From Closterium sp. NIES-65 (Eukaryota; Streptophyta; Zygnematophyceae; Desmidiales; Closteriaceae): 64,000 bases of DNA. How positions within the stretch are numbered: the first letter of the stretch is position 1; every line of letters starts with the position of its first letter. The stretch is from positions 434,001-498,000 of the forward strand of contig CANXME010002087.1 of assembly GCA_948144175.1 (NCBI GenBank), given 5' to 3'. The position numbers and the translations under genes are program-made. Positions 26,986 through 38,104 of the stretch are shown here, piece after piece. Under the pieces are notes generated by a model. The model worked only from the letters and a program-made list of their open reading frames with translations. It did not search any database and was not told the DNA's origin.

Positions 26986-27003
26986 TTAGCGGGCCCTTTA
27001 CTG
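26964..27003 (+). promoter_or_regulatory. Conserved -1 frameshift signal of element E
   Basis: Heptamer G_GGA_AAT (26964-26970) in the gag frame, a 9-nt spacer, then CAGTAA (26980-26985) pairing with TTACTG (26998-27003). Heptamer type, spacer length and outer stem agree with element H although the sequence between differs. The -1 frame is the PR frame. Confidence 0.7.
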
Positions 27004-27953
27004 AGTGTGCTCCGTCGCCCGAACACCACCATCCCAACCGAGTCGTGGTTCCGATTCATGCAACCGATCGCACTCGGCCGAATAACGGGGATAATCATGT
27101 GGATCACCATGTGCTGGTACCTGGCAAGGCGTTAAAAAATAACTTGAAAATGTTCGTCGAAAGGGGGGCCAGCCATAGCCTCTTCAACTCGGCGACAGCA
27201 AAAAAATGCAAGCTGCAACTTGACAAGTGTCTGCCCAAAATCGACGCTCGCCTCGTGGATGGGACGCCTCTGGCGATAACGGAAGAAACATGGACGGTCA
27301 GGATCGCGGCGACGATTTCGGCTTCAGCACGAAGTTCCTCGCGACGACACTGGATGGCTGTGATGTGCTGCTAGGACGTGATTGGCTGCCACGGCACAAC
27401 CCTGTCATCGACTGGACAACGGGATCGTGCAGCATCAACAAGCACAAGGGGCTCATAAAATTACTTGCATGGACACCTGACTACATCCAAGCCCCGTATG
27501 TCAAAGCTATCACTATAGCTCGCCACTTCAACAGAGGCGCGCAGCTGTTCGCTGTTTGCTTACGCGAGTTGACAGTTGACACCGACGGAAAGGACATCAA
27601 GAAGCTGCGTGCAGCTGTACTGCCGGATTTAGCAAAGCTCATTCGAAGGCACCCCGACATTTTCCCCGACGACCTGCCACCTGGACTGCAACTCGAGAGA
27701 CCTGAGGACCACAAAATCCAGCTGGAACCTGGCACGCAGCCGACTGTTCGGACACAGTGGCAGTTGACCCAGCCAAAACTCGAGGAGTTGCGAAGTCAGA
27801 TTGATGCACTATTGGAGAAAGGATTGATCCGGGCCAGCACATCTCCCTTCGTAGCACCAATCCTGTTCACTCCAAAGAAAGACGGTGGGCTTCGCATGTG
27901 CATCCACTATCGTGCGTTGAACTGGGTGACCATCAAGTCTCGCTACCCAATCC
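27004..27953 (+). pseudogene. Protease and start of RT of element E
   Basis: VPIHATDRTRPNN, then FVERGASHSLFNSATA, where the protease catalytic Asp is Glu, so the protease is dead. A frameshift near 27290 is followed by [21 protein letters not shown], the linker and the RT start ([23 protein letters not shown]). Copia D is inserted at AATCC (27949-27953); RT resumes at 35340. Confidence 0.85.
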
Positions 27954-28083
27954 TGTCAAACTCATATGCTATAGTCTGTGTAGGCTGTAGTGGGGTAGAC
28001 AATATGGGGTACAACACTTTTAGGTTTTCCTACTTGTACCCACCTGCTTGCTAGTTCATTCATTCCTTCCTCATTTCTTCACA
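27954..28083 (+). repeat. 5' LTR of copia D
   Basis: 130 bp, begins TGTCAAACTCATATGC and ends TTCTTCACA. Confidence 0.95.
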
Positions 28084-28129
28084 TGGTATAGAGCAAGTTC
28101 CCTCGTGGGAACGCTTCTCAGGGCCCACC
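28084..28129 (+). promoter_or_regulatory. PBS, hairpin and AGGGCCCACC box of D
   Basis: PBS TGGTATAGAGC (28084-28094), then the perfect hairpin GTTCCC-TCGT-GGGAAC (28097-28112), then AGGGCCCACC (28120-28129). Primer tRNA inferred to be initiator Met. Confidence 0.8.
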
Positions 28130-29104
28130 ACTGAAATCGTTTTTTTTTCCTGACCGGAGCGCGAGTCGCCCCTGCCCGAGGCGCGACCCGTTGGCCGCCC
28201 TCACGTCGCCTCTCACGGCCCCTCGCGCCACCCTTAGCGGCCCCGTCGCCACCCCTTACGGCCCCGGCTTCGTCCTTTGCGGCCCCGTCGCCGCCCCTCT
28301 AGGCCCCTCGCGGCCCCTTCGCGGCCCCGTCGCCGCCACCTCTAGGCCCCTCGCGGCCCCTTCGCGGCCCCGTTGCCGCCCCTAGCGGCCCCGTCGCCGA
28401 CCTTCGAGGCCCCTCGCAGCCCCTTTGCGGCCCCGTCGCCGCCCCTAGCGGCCCCGTCGCCGCCCCTATCGGCCCCGTCGCCGCCCCTAGCGGCCCCGTC
28501 GCCGCCCCTATCAACCCCGTCGCCGCCTCTAGCGGCCCCGTCGCCGCTCCTACCGGTCCCGTCGCCGCCCTTCGAGGCCCCTCGCGGCCCCTTCGCGGCC
28601 CCGTCGCCGCCCCTAGCGGCCCTGTCGCCGCCCTTCGAGGCCCCTCGCGGCCCCTTTGCGGCCCCGTCGCCGCCCCTAGCGGCCCCGTCGCCGCCCCTAT
28701 CGGCCCCGTCGCCGCTCCTAGCGGCCCCGTCGCCGCCCCTATCGGCCTCGTCGCCACCCCTAGCGGCCCCGTCGCCGCTCCTAGCGGCCCCGTCACCGCC
28801 CTTCACGGCCCCTTCAGCTGCCAAGCAGCCGAACCACCGAGCCGCCGAGCCGCCAAGCCGCCGAGCAGCCAAGCCGCCCAGCAGCTGCTCCGCCCAGCAG
28901 CTGAGCCGCCCAGCAGCCAAGCCGCCCAACAGCCGAGCCGCCCAGCAGCCGAGCCGCCAAGCAGCCGAGCCGCCCAGCAGCCGAGCCGCCGAGCCATCGA
29001 GCCGAGCCACCGAGCCGCCGTCAAGCCGCTACTGTTCCTACCAGCGCGCACCGGCCCTACCCAACCGGACTGTTGAGAGCACTCCCTGCTAGACCACTGC
29101 TGTC
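28130..29104 (+). repeat. GC-rich tandem-repeat leader of copia D
   Basis: Units of the type GCGGCCCCGTCGCCGCCCCTA repeat through 28190-28800, then GAGCCGCC-type repeats to about 29020. All frames through it are repeat-encoded and not credible proteins. It occupies the same place as in G, I, A and C. Confidence 0.85.
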
Positions 29105-32100
29105 ATGGCTACCCCCAGTGTCCTTACCTTTCATGCTGAGGGTCGTGATGTTGACTTTGAGATCTGGGTCGATGACCTCCAACTCTTCCTACAGTGCGAT
29201 AGGGCAGACGGACTCTCCCTGTTTGATCTCACCTCTGGTGCCTCTCCTGCCCCGCCTGCTACTGCTGACATCACTGTTCGCTCATAGTGGGCCACAAGCG
29301 ATGCTGCTGCCCGTCTTGCTGTGCGTCGCCACTTGCCGACCGCTTAGCGTGCGCACTTTAGTCAGTACAAGAGTGGTAAGACCTTGTACGACGCTCTAGT
29401 TGCACGCTACTCTTCCCCTGCCACTGCTGCTCTTAGCCGCCTCATGCTGCCGTACCTGTTCCCTGCCCTTGCTGCCTTTCCCACAGTCGCTGACCTCATT
29501 ACGCACCTTCGCACTAGTGACACTCGCTACCACGCTGCGCTTCCTGCTGAGTTGTGTGCAAAGAACCCTCCCCCCTTGTACATCACCCTCTACTACATAG
29601 TCACCTGACTCCCTGACTCCCTTCGCTTAGTCAGGGACCACTTCCTCTCAGTTTGCCCCACCACACACACCGTTGACCTCCTCGAGGAGCGCCTCCTGGC
29701 AGCAGAGAAGAGCATAGTCACTGTAGGAGCCTCTCGTGGTGACCCTCGTACCCCCGTCTTTGAGGGGTGTTCCCCCTCCCCCCTCTTGCCCTCTGTTGCT
29801 TCTGCTGCTGCGGCCGACCTCCTTGGCTTCGAGTCGGTCGGCGCTGCGTCTGCCCCTAGCGGGAGACGCCGCACCGGCAAGGGCAAGGGGGGCAAGGGCG
29901 CTGGAGGGGCTGGCGGGGGCGGTGGAGGTGGCGGTAGAGGCAGTGGAGGGGGTGGGGGTGGTGGTGGGAGTGGTGGCGGGGGTGGAGGTGTCGGTGGCAG
30001 CAGTGGAGGCGGAGGAGGCGGCGGCGGTGGCGGTGGGAGCGGAAGCGGCGGAGGTGGCGGAGGCGGCAGCGGCGGCGGCGGCGGTGGAGCTGGTCGCGGC
30101 TCTGCACAAAGGAGTGGCTCTGGTGGTGGTCCGCGCCAGCTGCAGCAGCGCTCTCGTGAGACCCCGTCCCCCCAGCAGCTTCGTGAGTGGTACGCGTCAG
30201 CGAGGTGGGGGTACTGGTCCCTGTACCTACGTCCTCCGTACCGGCGACCGCGCTGGTGAGCAGTGCGGGGGCTCACACTCCACCGAGCGCTGCTTCAGCC
30301 GCCTGATGGACGCTTGGCGTCACCAGTTCCCTGACGCCACTGAGATCCCTCGCTGGGGAGAGCTGTCTAGGGCGAGGTTGCTATCTTTGATCTTGATCAT
30401 GATGCTATTCTTGCTGCCATGTATGCAGTGTCTGCTAGTGATGAGGGTGACTGTTACCTGTGTGTTCCGCCTGACCCGGGCATTGAGGCTGCTGCTCTAG
30501 GTGCTGGTGAGGCTGCTGCTCTAGGTGCTAGTGCGTCTGCTGCCCCAGGTGCTGGTGAGTCTGCTCTCTCAGGTACTACGTCGGCTCAGGCCTTACACAC
30601 CTTCACCCTTGACTCGGGTGCTTCCCGCTCTTTCTTTCGAGACCTCACCACGCTTACGCCGCTTAGTCGGCCGGTTGCGGTCTCCCTGGCGGACCCCTCT
30701 GGGGGTCCTATCCTTGCTCGCTTCTCCACTGTCTTACCGTGTCCGGCAGCCCCCTCTGGCACCCTGTCAGGTCTCTACCTCCCCTCGTTCTCTACGAACT
30801 TGGTGAGTGGTGCTGACCTACAGGATGCGGGGGTTCACCAGTTCACTCCTGCGAGTCAGCGGGTGACCCACTGCACGTGTGCTCGGACGAGCCGACACTT
30901 GGCCACGTTTACCCGTCGGCCGGGGTCGAGCCTGTACACACTGACTAGTGAGTCTCCTCCGGTTGCTGAGTCTGGTCAGGTAGCTGCGTCGAGTGAGGTG
31001 TTTACTGCAGAGTCCAGGTCTGGTCCTGAGTCTTCTCCCTGCTCGTGTCGTCTCCTGTCCCACCAGACTCTCCTTTGGCACCACCGCCTTGGTCACCCCT
31101 CCCTGCCTCATCTCCGAGGCATGGCCTCCCGTGTTCGTGTCTCTGGTCTCCCCCGGTCCCTCCCTCCCCTCCCTCCGGGGCCTGCCCCTACCTGCGCTCC
31201 CTGCGTCGAGGGGCGGCAGCGCGCCGCCCCTCACTCCTCCGAGTTTCCTCCGACAGAGGCTCCCCTGCAGACTCTTCACATGGACGTGTGGGGCCCCGCC
31301 CGCGTTCGTGGCCAGGGTCACGAGCGTTACTTCCTGTTGGTGGTTGACGACTACTCGCGTTACACCACGGTGTTCCCCTTGCGCAGCAAGGGTGACGTCA
31401 CTGAGGTGTTGATCGACTAGATCCGCGCAGCTCGTCTCCAGCTCAGAGAGAGTTTCGACTCGGACTTTCCTGTTCTGCGTCTGCACTCTGACAGAGGCGG
31501 GGAGTTTTCCTCTGCCCGTCTAGGAGCCTTCTGTCGTGCACAGGGCATCCGCCAAACCTTCACGCTTCCGGCCTCTCCACAGCAAAATGGGATTGCTGAG
31601 CGCCGCATTGGCATGGTCATGGACGTCGCTCGTACGTCCATGATCCATGCGGCTGCTCCCCATTTTCTGTGGCCGTTTCCGGTTCAGTACGCAGCGCATC
31701 AGCTCAACCTTCAGCCCCGGGTCTCCTTGCCAGAGACATCCCCCACCTTGCGGTGGATGGGGAAGGTTGGCGATGCGTCTGCGTTTTGTGTCTGGGGATC
31801 TCGGGCGTTTGTCTGCGACTTGTCTGCGGACAAGCTGTCCCCCCGTGCTGTTCCCTGCGTCTTCCTTGGCTTCCCCCCTGACGCGCCTGGTTGGCAGTTT
31901 TACCACCCCACCTCGCGCCGTGTTCTGTCCCCCCAGGACGTCACCTTTGACGAGTCGGTGCCTTACTACCGTCTCTTCCCCTATCGCACTGCTCCCCTCC
32001 CCCCGCCGCCGCTCTTCCTTGCGCTAGGTCCTCCCCCGGTCGACCCTCTCCCCCCTCAGGGTCCTGCCCCGTCAGGTGTGTCCAAGGCAGACGCAGTCGA

Positions 32101-35005
32101 GCCTGTCGAGGTAGCTGTTGACTCTAGTGCTGCTAGGGGTGCTGAGCCTGCGGTTGCCGGGTCTGGGGGTGCTGAGTCTAGGGGTGCTGGGCCTGGGGGT
32201 GCTGAGTCCGGGGGTGCTGCGCCTGGGAGTGTGGAGCCTGGGGGTGCTGCGCCTGGGGGTACGGAGCCTTGGGGTGCGGAGCCTGGGGGTGCTCAGCCTG
32301 GGGGTGCGGAGCCTGGGGGTGCTGGGTCTGCTCGTGTGGCCTCTGGCGGTGCTTCATTGAGGCGGGAGCTACTCTCTCCGCAGGAGCTGCGCGAGTGGTT
32401 TGCCCGGCGCTGTAGCTGTGCTGCTGGAGCTAGAGGTGCTACTGTTGCTGCTGGTCCTGGAGGTGCTCATACTGGCAGTACTGGAGCTGCTGGGACAGGG
32501 GGTACTGCTGGGGCTGCTGGAGTTGGTCCTGCTGGAGGTATTGCTGGAGCTGCTGGCGGTACTGGAGGTGACGGTCCTGCTGGAGCTGGAGCTGCTGGGG
32601 GTGTTGGCGCTAGAGGTGCTACTGGCGCTGGTGCTTTTGAGGGTGCTGGAGTTGGCGCTATTGGAGCTGGAGGTGCTGCTGGCGCTGGTGCTGCCCCTGG
32701 GGGTACTGGTGCTGTCCCTGCTGGTTTTGGAGGCGCTGCGCGGCCGCGACCGTACTTCGTTCCGCTCCTTGAGCAGGTTCTTGGTCTCCCGCCCTCTACT
32801 GGTCCTGCTCCTCCCTTAGAGTGTCCACAGCCTGTCCAGTCGCGGTCACAGTTACAGCCCGCCTCCCCCCTACCTGCTCCTTCTCCCTACACTGGTCCTA
32901 CTGGAGGTCTTGCTGAGGGTCGTGAGCCTGCGTCTCGTCCTGCGTCACCTGTTCGTGCTGCTCACACTAGTAGTCGTGCTCCACGTCCGCGTCCTCTTGC
33001 GGTCCCAGGCACACACCAGATGGCACTGCGTCCTTCCACTGCTCCTCTGCGTGTCCCGTTGCCGTCTCCTCCAGAGTCCTCTCTTCCTGTTCTTGCTGAC
33101 CCGGAGTCTGACTCTCTTCGTGCTGCAAGTCCTACTGTCACGCGTCTCCTGGCTACTATTGTCACTGACCCTTCCTTTTCGTCCACTGCTGCGTCTGCCT
33201 TGGTTGCTGAGCTTGTCGACTTTGCTGCTCGCTGTCGTCTAGACTACGCCACTAGTCTCGTTGCTGAGTCTGAGTTTGTCTGTCCTCCGTCCGTCGGGGG
33301 TGGGTGTGCTCTTAGCACAGACATCCTTGAGGACACGCAGGAGGAGTTCCAGTGTTTTGCTGCTACTTTGCCTCATCTCGTGTCCACGCTGATTGCCCCT
33401 GAGGGAGACCCGGACGCACCAGACATCCCGACTCCTCGATCGTACGCTGAGGCGATCGAGGGTCCCTACTCTTCTCAGTGGCAGTCAGCCATGGACGCAG
33501 AGATGGCTTCCTGGAAGTCCACAGGCACCTACGTCGACGAGGTTCCCCCACCTGGGGCGAACATCGTCAGTGGCATGTGGATTTTCAGGGTGAAGCGACC
33601 GCCGGGTTCTCCGCCTGTCTTCAAGGCGCATTACGTGGCTCGAGGCTTCAGTCAGCGGCAGGGAGTTGAAAACTTTCAGACCTTCTCTCCCACCCCGAAG
33701 ATGACCACTCTTCGGGTGCTGCTGCACACAGCCGCTCAGCGCGACTACGTGCTTCACTCTCTTGACTTCAGCACAGCTTTCCTGCAGGGCAGCCTGCACG
33801 AGGAGATCTGGCTGCGCCGTCCACCTGGCTTCACTGGGTCGTTTCCTCCTGGTACCCAGTGGAGCCCCCGGCGGCCAGTCTACGGTCTCCGCTAGGCGCC
33901 CCGTGAGTGGCACGACATACTGAGGACTACTCTTGCGGCTCTTGGGTTTGCTCCTTCTACTGCCGACCCGTCGCTGTTTCTGCGCACCGACACCTCTTTG
34001 CCGCCGTTCTGCATCCTCGTGTATGTCGACGACTTGGTCTTTGCCACTGTTGACACTGCTGGACTCGCCCACGTGAAGTCCGAGCTGCAGAAGAGACACA
34101 CGTGCACTGACCTGGGTGAACTGCGCAGCTACCTTGGCTTGCAGATCACCCGGGACAGAGCAGAGCGCACCATTACCCTGACTCAGTCACACATGGTGCA
34201 GCAGGCCCTTCAGCGCTTCGGCTTCACGTACTCCTCGCCTCAGGCCACTCCTCTGTCTACTCGCCACTCGCTCTCAGCTCTGCCTTCGGATGAGTCCGTA
34301 GAGCCGAGTGGCCCGTACCCAGAGCTTGTTGGCTGCCTCATGTACATGATGACCTGCACATGACCTGACCTTGCATACCCTCTTAGCATCTTGGCATGCT
34401 ATGTTGCTCCTGGGAGACACCGACCAGAGCACATGGCTGCAGCGAAGAGGGTGTTGCGCTACTTGTGCAGTACGTCGGGCATGGGGCTAGTGCTTGGAGG
34501 GCGACGTCGAGTGGTCCTCACAGGTCACGCAGACGCTTCTTGGGCTGACGACCAGGCTACGCAGCGGTCGTCACATGGTTACACCTTCAGCCTTGGTTCC
34601 GGCTCTGTTTCGTGGCGGTCTACCCGCTCGTCTTCTGTTCTCGGCTCCAGCTGTGAGGCTGAGATCTACGCAAGGGCCATGGCTGCAGAGGAGCTACGCT
34701 GGCTCACCTACCTGCTGACTGACCTAAGAGAGCTGCCTCGTTCTCCTCCAGTTCTGTACGTAGACAACAAGGGCATGCTGGCCTTGTGTCGGGAGCACAG
34801 ACTGGAGCACAGAACGAAGCACATTGCTCTTCGCTACTTCCTTGCTCGTGAGCTGCAGCAGCGTGGTCAGCTGCGCCTTGCTTACGTGGCCTCTGAGGCC
34901 AACACTGCTGATATCTTTACCAAGGCACTTCCGCCTTGTGATCATCAGCGCTTCTGTACGATGCTAGGTCTTGTGCCTACTTGGCCTCACATGCTCACTT
35001 CTTGA
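29105..35005 (+). pseudogene. Gag-Pol polyprotein of copia D
   Basis: From ATG 29105. Gag (MATPSVLTFHAEGRD...), polyglycine (about 29905-30100), QQLREWY, C/H-rich motif (CTYVLRTG...CGGSHSTERC), protease LDSGASRSFF, HHRLGHPS, integrase (HMDVWGPAR, HSDRGGEF, PQQNGIAERRIG), Glu-Pro-Gly repeat linker (about 32130-32350), PQELREWFARR, RT with YVDDLVF and RNase H. Stops at 29285, 29606, 31418, 33893 and 34361, one near 29345, and a pair of compensating frameshifts near 30200 and 30380. Most stops are one transition from the codon in sister copies (CAG to TAG, TGG to TAG, CGA to TGA). Not functional. Confidence 0.92.
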
Positions 35006-35204
35006 CCTTGCTTGTACTGTGATCTTTCTATGCCTGCACTTGCTTGTTTACCTTTATATATATGATCTTGCATGTGAGCTGGCCTTCTGGCCTTGAACTT
35101 GTGCTCGGACTATGTGGTGACGTTGTGATCCACCCTGAGCTTGCTTTGCTTTGCTTGACTGGTCTTGTGACCTCTTGTTCTCCCCCACTTTGCCTGTGGG
35201 GGTG
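35006..35204 (+). promoter_or_regulatory. 3' noncoding region and PPT of copia D
   Basis: Contains GGCC-TTCT-GGCC (near 35084-35095) and GGTC-TTGT-GACC (35161-35172) hairpins, conserved in A and C, and ends in GTGGGGGTG before the LTR. Confidence 0.7.
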
Positions 35205-35334
35205 TGTCAAACTCATATGCTATAGTCTGTGTAGGCTGTAGTGGGGTAGACAATATGGGGTACAACACTTTTAGGTTTTCCTACTTGTACCCACCTGCTT
35301 GCTAGTTCATTCATTCCTTCCTGATTTCTTTACA
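35205..35334 (+). repeat. 3' LTR of copia D
   Basis: 130 bp, TG..CA, followed by the TSD AATCC. Confidence 0.95.
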
Positions 35335-35339
35335 AATCC

Positions 35340-36568
35340 CACGAACCGACGACCTCCTTGACCAACTTCGCGGCGCTCGCTATTTCTCGAAGATTGACTT
35401 ATGTGGTGGTTACCACCAGATTCGAGTCTTTGCCGACGATTGTCACACGACTGCGTTTCGCACACGCTACGGAAGTTACGAATTCACAGTGATGCCTTTC
35501 GGCCTCACGAACGCGCCTTCGACATTTCAGTTGACAATGAACAGGGTTTTTTGGGATCTTCTAGACCGATGTGTTATCGTCTACTTGGATGATATCCTCA
35601 TTTTTAGCAAGACACGGGAGCAGCAGCTCCGCGACCTTCACGCAGTGTTTAAGCGGTTGCAGGAGAATCGCCTCATCACCAAGGGCTCTAAGTGCGAGTT
35701 TTTTAAGCAAGAGTTGGAGTTTTTGGGCCACGTCATCTCGCTCGATGGCATTAAAATCGACCCTGCAAAAATCAAGACCATACAGGAGTGGAAGTCCCCG
35801 ACGAACGTCACGGAACTACAAAGTCTTCTAGGGTTTGTGAACTACGTCAGCTGGTTTATCTTGAATATGGCGGGGATAACCGACCCGCTGACCGACCTGC
35901 TCCACAAGGACAGAAATTTTGTGTGGAGGGAGGAAGCAGAGGCGGCTTTCGAGGAGCTGAAGAATTTTCTCGTTTCCCCTCCTGTGCTGCGCATCGCCGA
36001 CCCATCAAAGCCGTTCGAAGTTGTCACCAACGCCTCTGATTTCGCCATCGGAGCTGTGCTACTCCAAGTTTTCGGGAATGGGTTGTAGCCGATAGCCTAC
36101 GAATCACGCAAGCTACAGGCAGCTGAGCGCAACTACCCGATTCACGACAAGGAGATGCTCGCCATTATTCACGCGTTCAAACTGTGGCGCTGCTACTTGG
36201 TGGACACCGACATCACTGCTCGCTCGGACCACAAATCCCTACAATATCTGCGAGCCCAGCCCAACCTCAACCCGCGACAAATTCGGTGGCTGGACTACAT
36301 GGAGAGCCACTTCACCTACCGCATCACGTACAAGAAAGGGGCGAATAACATTGCCGACGCCCTGACCTGACCGACAGTACAATCTGCTGCAGTACTCATC
36401 ACCCACTCGAACCTGTTACTTACCGGACTATTCACCCATGGCTACACTACGAACCCATTCTTCACGACCGGAAATCATCAGCAGGCCACGACGCAGAAAG
36501 GGGATTATTACCTAAAGGCCGGAACCGACCGAGTTTGGGTTCCCGCTTATTGGATGCTGCGTGAACTC
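35340..36568 (+). pseudogene. RT and RNase H of element E
   Basis: Resumes after copia D: DDLLDQLRGARYFSKIDLCG, MPFGLTNAPSTFQ, catalytic YLDDILIFS intact, then RNase H (TNASDFAIGAVLL, TAG at 36086-36088, KEMLAIIHAFKLWR, SDHKSLQYL) and a TGA at 36368. It ends MLRELC at 36568, where element F is inserted (TSD AACTC); integrase continues at 38105. Confidence 0.9.
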
Positions 36569-36696
36569 TGTTAAAATTAGAAGAGAGAAGAAGATTGCAC
36601 TAGCAAGAATGGGGATACAAATAGCAAACCCTAGAAGGGTTGTACTCGCTATAGAGCACCCCACTACAGGCTAGAGCATAAGATAACATTCTGACA
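36569..36696 (-). repeat. 3' LTR of element F
   Basis: 128 bp; begins TGTCAGAATGTTATC on the minus strand and ends TTTTAACA. Confidence 0.92.
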
Positions 36697-36954
36697 CACC
36701 CCCATAGCCACAGTGGGGTGTAATCAGCAGAGCAAGCAAAGCAGTACAAGCTCAGGGTGGATCACAATGTCACCACACATTCTGAGCACAAGTTCAAGAA
36801 GGAATAGTTTAAAGGGTACAATTATGAGCAAAGCTAGTGGTAGTCACAACGGGCAAGCGAGGAGGAGGAGAGAGAGAGTGAGAGGAGAGGAGATAGGAGG
36901 CGACGGCTGAAGCTGCAGACACACGGGCAACAGGAGGCAGACTGGCACAGCGGC

Positions 36955-37370
36955 TACCGGACGAAGTCCCCGGAATACAGGAGTAACAGGCCCCGCGGCT
37001 AAAGTAGCGGCAGACGAGCAACGGACCCACGGGCGGCTGGCACAGCTGGCTACGATTGGGCTACCGGACGAAGTCCCCGGAATACAGGTGTTGCTGGCGA
37101 CACGACGGCAACCTCCATTCAGCTTCCCCAAACTATCCCACTCCCCCTGGCACACACCCGCTGCTACACCGCTAGCTCCACTCCCACGCACCCCCCTTAA
37201 ACCCTAAACCCCAGTCTCCCACACATCCACCCCCCTCAGCGACAGCTGCAGCAGTGGGAGACGAAGGAGGAGGAGGAGCAAAGGAGGAATGAATAAGTGC
37301 CACCCCCATACTCGCCACCCCCTACGTGCCACCCCCATACTCGCCACCCCCTACGTGCCACCCCCAAACC
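36955..37370. repeat. Internal direct repeats of element F
   Basis: A block of about 28 bp (CTACCGGACGAAGTCCCCGG...) occurs at about 36955 and again at about 37060. A second tandem set based on GCCACCCCCATACTCGCCAC occurs between 37300 and 37370. Confidence 0.75.
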
Positions 37371-37708
37371 CTAACACAGGTAGGGTGGGATGGCGGGTAG
37401 GGAGGTTACGAGGGGGGGGGGGGGGGAACCGACGCGCGGCTTCCCAGGGCGCCAAGACAGGCAGCAGAAGGGGCGGCGCTCGCCCCCCTCCCCCAGGTAA
37501 GTCCTCGACAGGCGACGGGAAAAGGGGCCGCAGGCGGGGCGATGGGGCCGGGGCGCAAGTAGGGCGTCGGGGCCGGGGCCGCAGGCGGGGCCGGGGCGCA
37601 GGTAGGGCGACTGGGCCGAGGCGCGTGCCCTCAGTGCGTCGCGACGGGTCCCCCTCGCCCGTCGCGGCGCCTCCAGAGGGCGACGCGGCGAACGACGGGG
37701 CAGAAGCC

Positions 37709-37852
37709 CGCCGCGCGCCTCGGGGCGCACAGCGGGCAGAGAACCGCCGCGCGCCTCGGGGCGCACGGCGGGCAGAAAACCGCCGCGCGCCTCGGGGCGC
37801 ACGACGGGCAGAAAACCGCCGCGCACCTCGGGGCGCACGGCGGGAAGAAAAA
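37709..37852. repeat. 36-bp tandem repeat, four copies, in element F
   Basis: Four units of 36 bp, each containing CCGCGCGCCTCGGGGCGCAC, with few substitutions. In one frame a unit reads RRAPRGARRAEN. Located in the leader of the minus-strand element, so probably noncoding. Confidence 0.9.
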
Positions 37853-37935
37853 GTGCCGCACGCCAGGGGGCGTGCGGCTCAGCGAGTAGTGAAAGGTAGT
37901 TGCAGCGGAAGCGAGGAGGTGGTAACCCACCCACA

Positions 37936-37971
37936 GGATCGATCCAAGGGGATCGACCTGCTCTGATAGCA
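37936..37971 (-). promoter_or_regulatory. PBS and stem-loop of element F
   Basis: On the minus strand: PBS TGCTATCAGAGC, then GGTCGATCC-CCTT-GGATCGATC, a 9-bp stem with one wobble pair. The place is the same as the hairpins of A, C, D, G and I, the sequence different. Confidence 0.75.
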
Positions 37972-38099
37972 TGATAAAATTAGAAGAGAGAAGAAGATTG
38001 CACTAGCAAGAATGGGGATACAAATAGCAAACCCTAGAAGGGTTGTACTTGCTATAGAGCACCCCACTACAGGCTAGAGCATAAGATAACATTCTGACA
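37972..38099 (-). repeat. 5' LTR of element F
   Basis: 128 bp, pairs with 36569-36696; the TSD AACTC follows on the right. Confidence 0.92.
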
Positions 38100-38104
38100 A
38101 ACTC

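Larger units (their letters stand above)
27954..35334 (+). mobile_element. Ty1/copia element D inserted in E
   Basis: 7.38-kb copia element with 130-bp LTRs (27954-28083 and 35205-35334) and the TSD AATCC (27949-27953 and 35335-35339). It has a PBS, a post-PBS hairpin, a GC-rich leader, a Gag-Pol frame with several stops, 3' noncoding hairpins and a PPT (about 35197-35204). The LTRs differ at about two positions. Confidence 0.95.
36569..38099 (-). mobile_element. Small non-autonomous copia-type element F
   Basis: 1531 bp, minus strand, flanked by AACTC (36564-36568 and 38100-38104). 128-bp LTRs (36569-36696 and 37972-38099) differ at about two positions. PBS TGCTATCAGAGC (37960-37971), a post-PBS stem-loop (37936-37958) and a PPT (36697-36710) are present, but there is no gag, protease, RT or integrase frame. 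The interior is GC-rich repeat. It fits a LARD/TRIM-like element mobilised in trans by its autonomous copia relatives. Confidence 0.9.

Noticed and set aside
28342..29092. Long Gly/Ala and Pro/Ala ORFs on both strands
   Set aside because: They arise from the tandem-repeat leader of copia D. All frames stay open because the units lack stops.
29285..34363. Stop codons in copia D read as reassigned codons
   Set aside because: TAG and TGA appear at positions that are ordinary sense codons in A and C, and EXO84 ends normally, so simple decay explains them.
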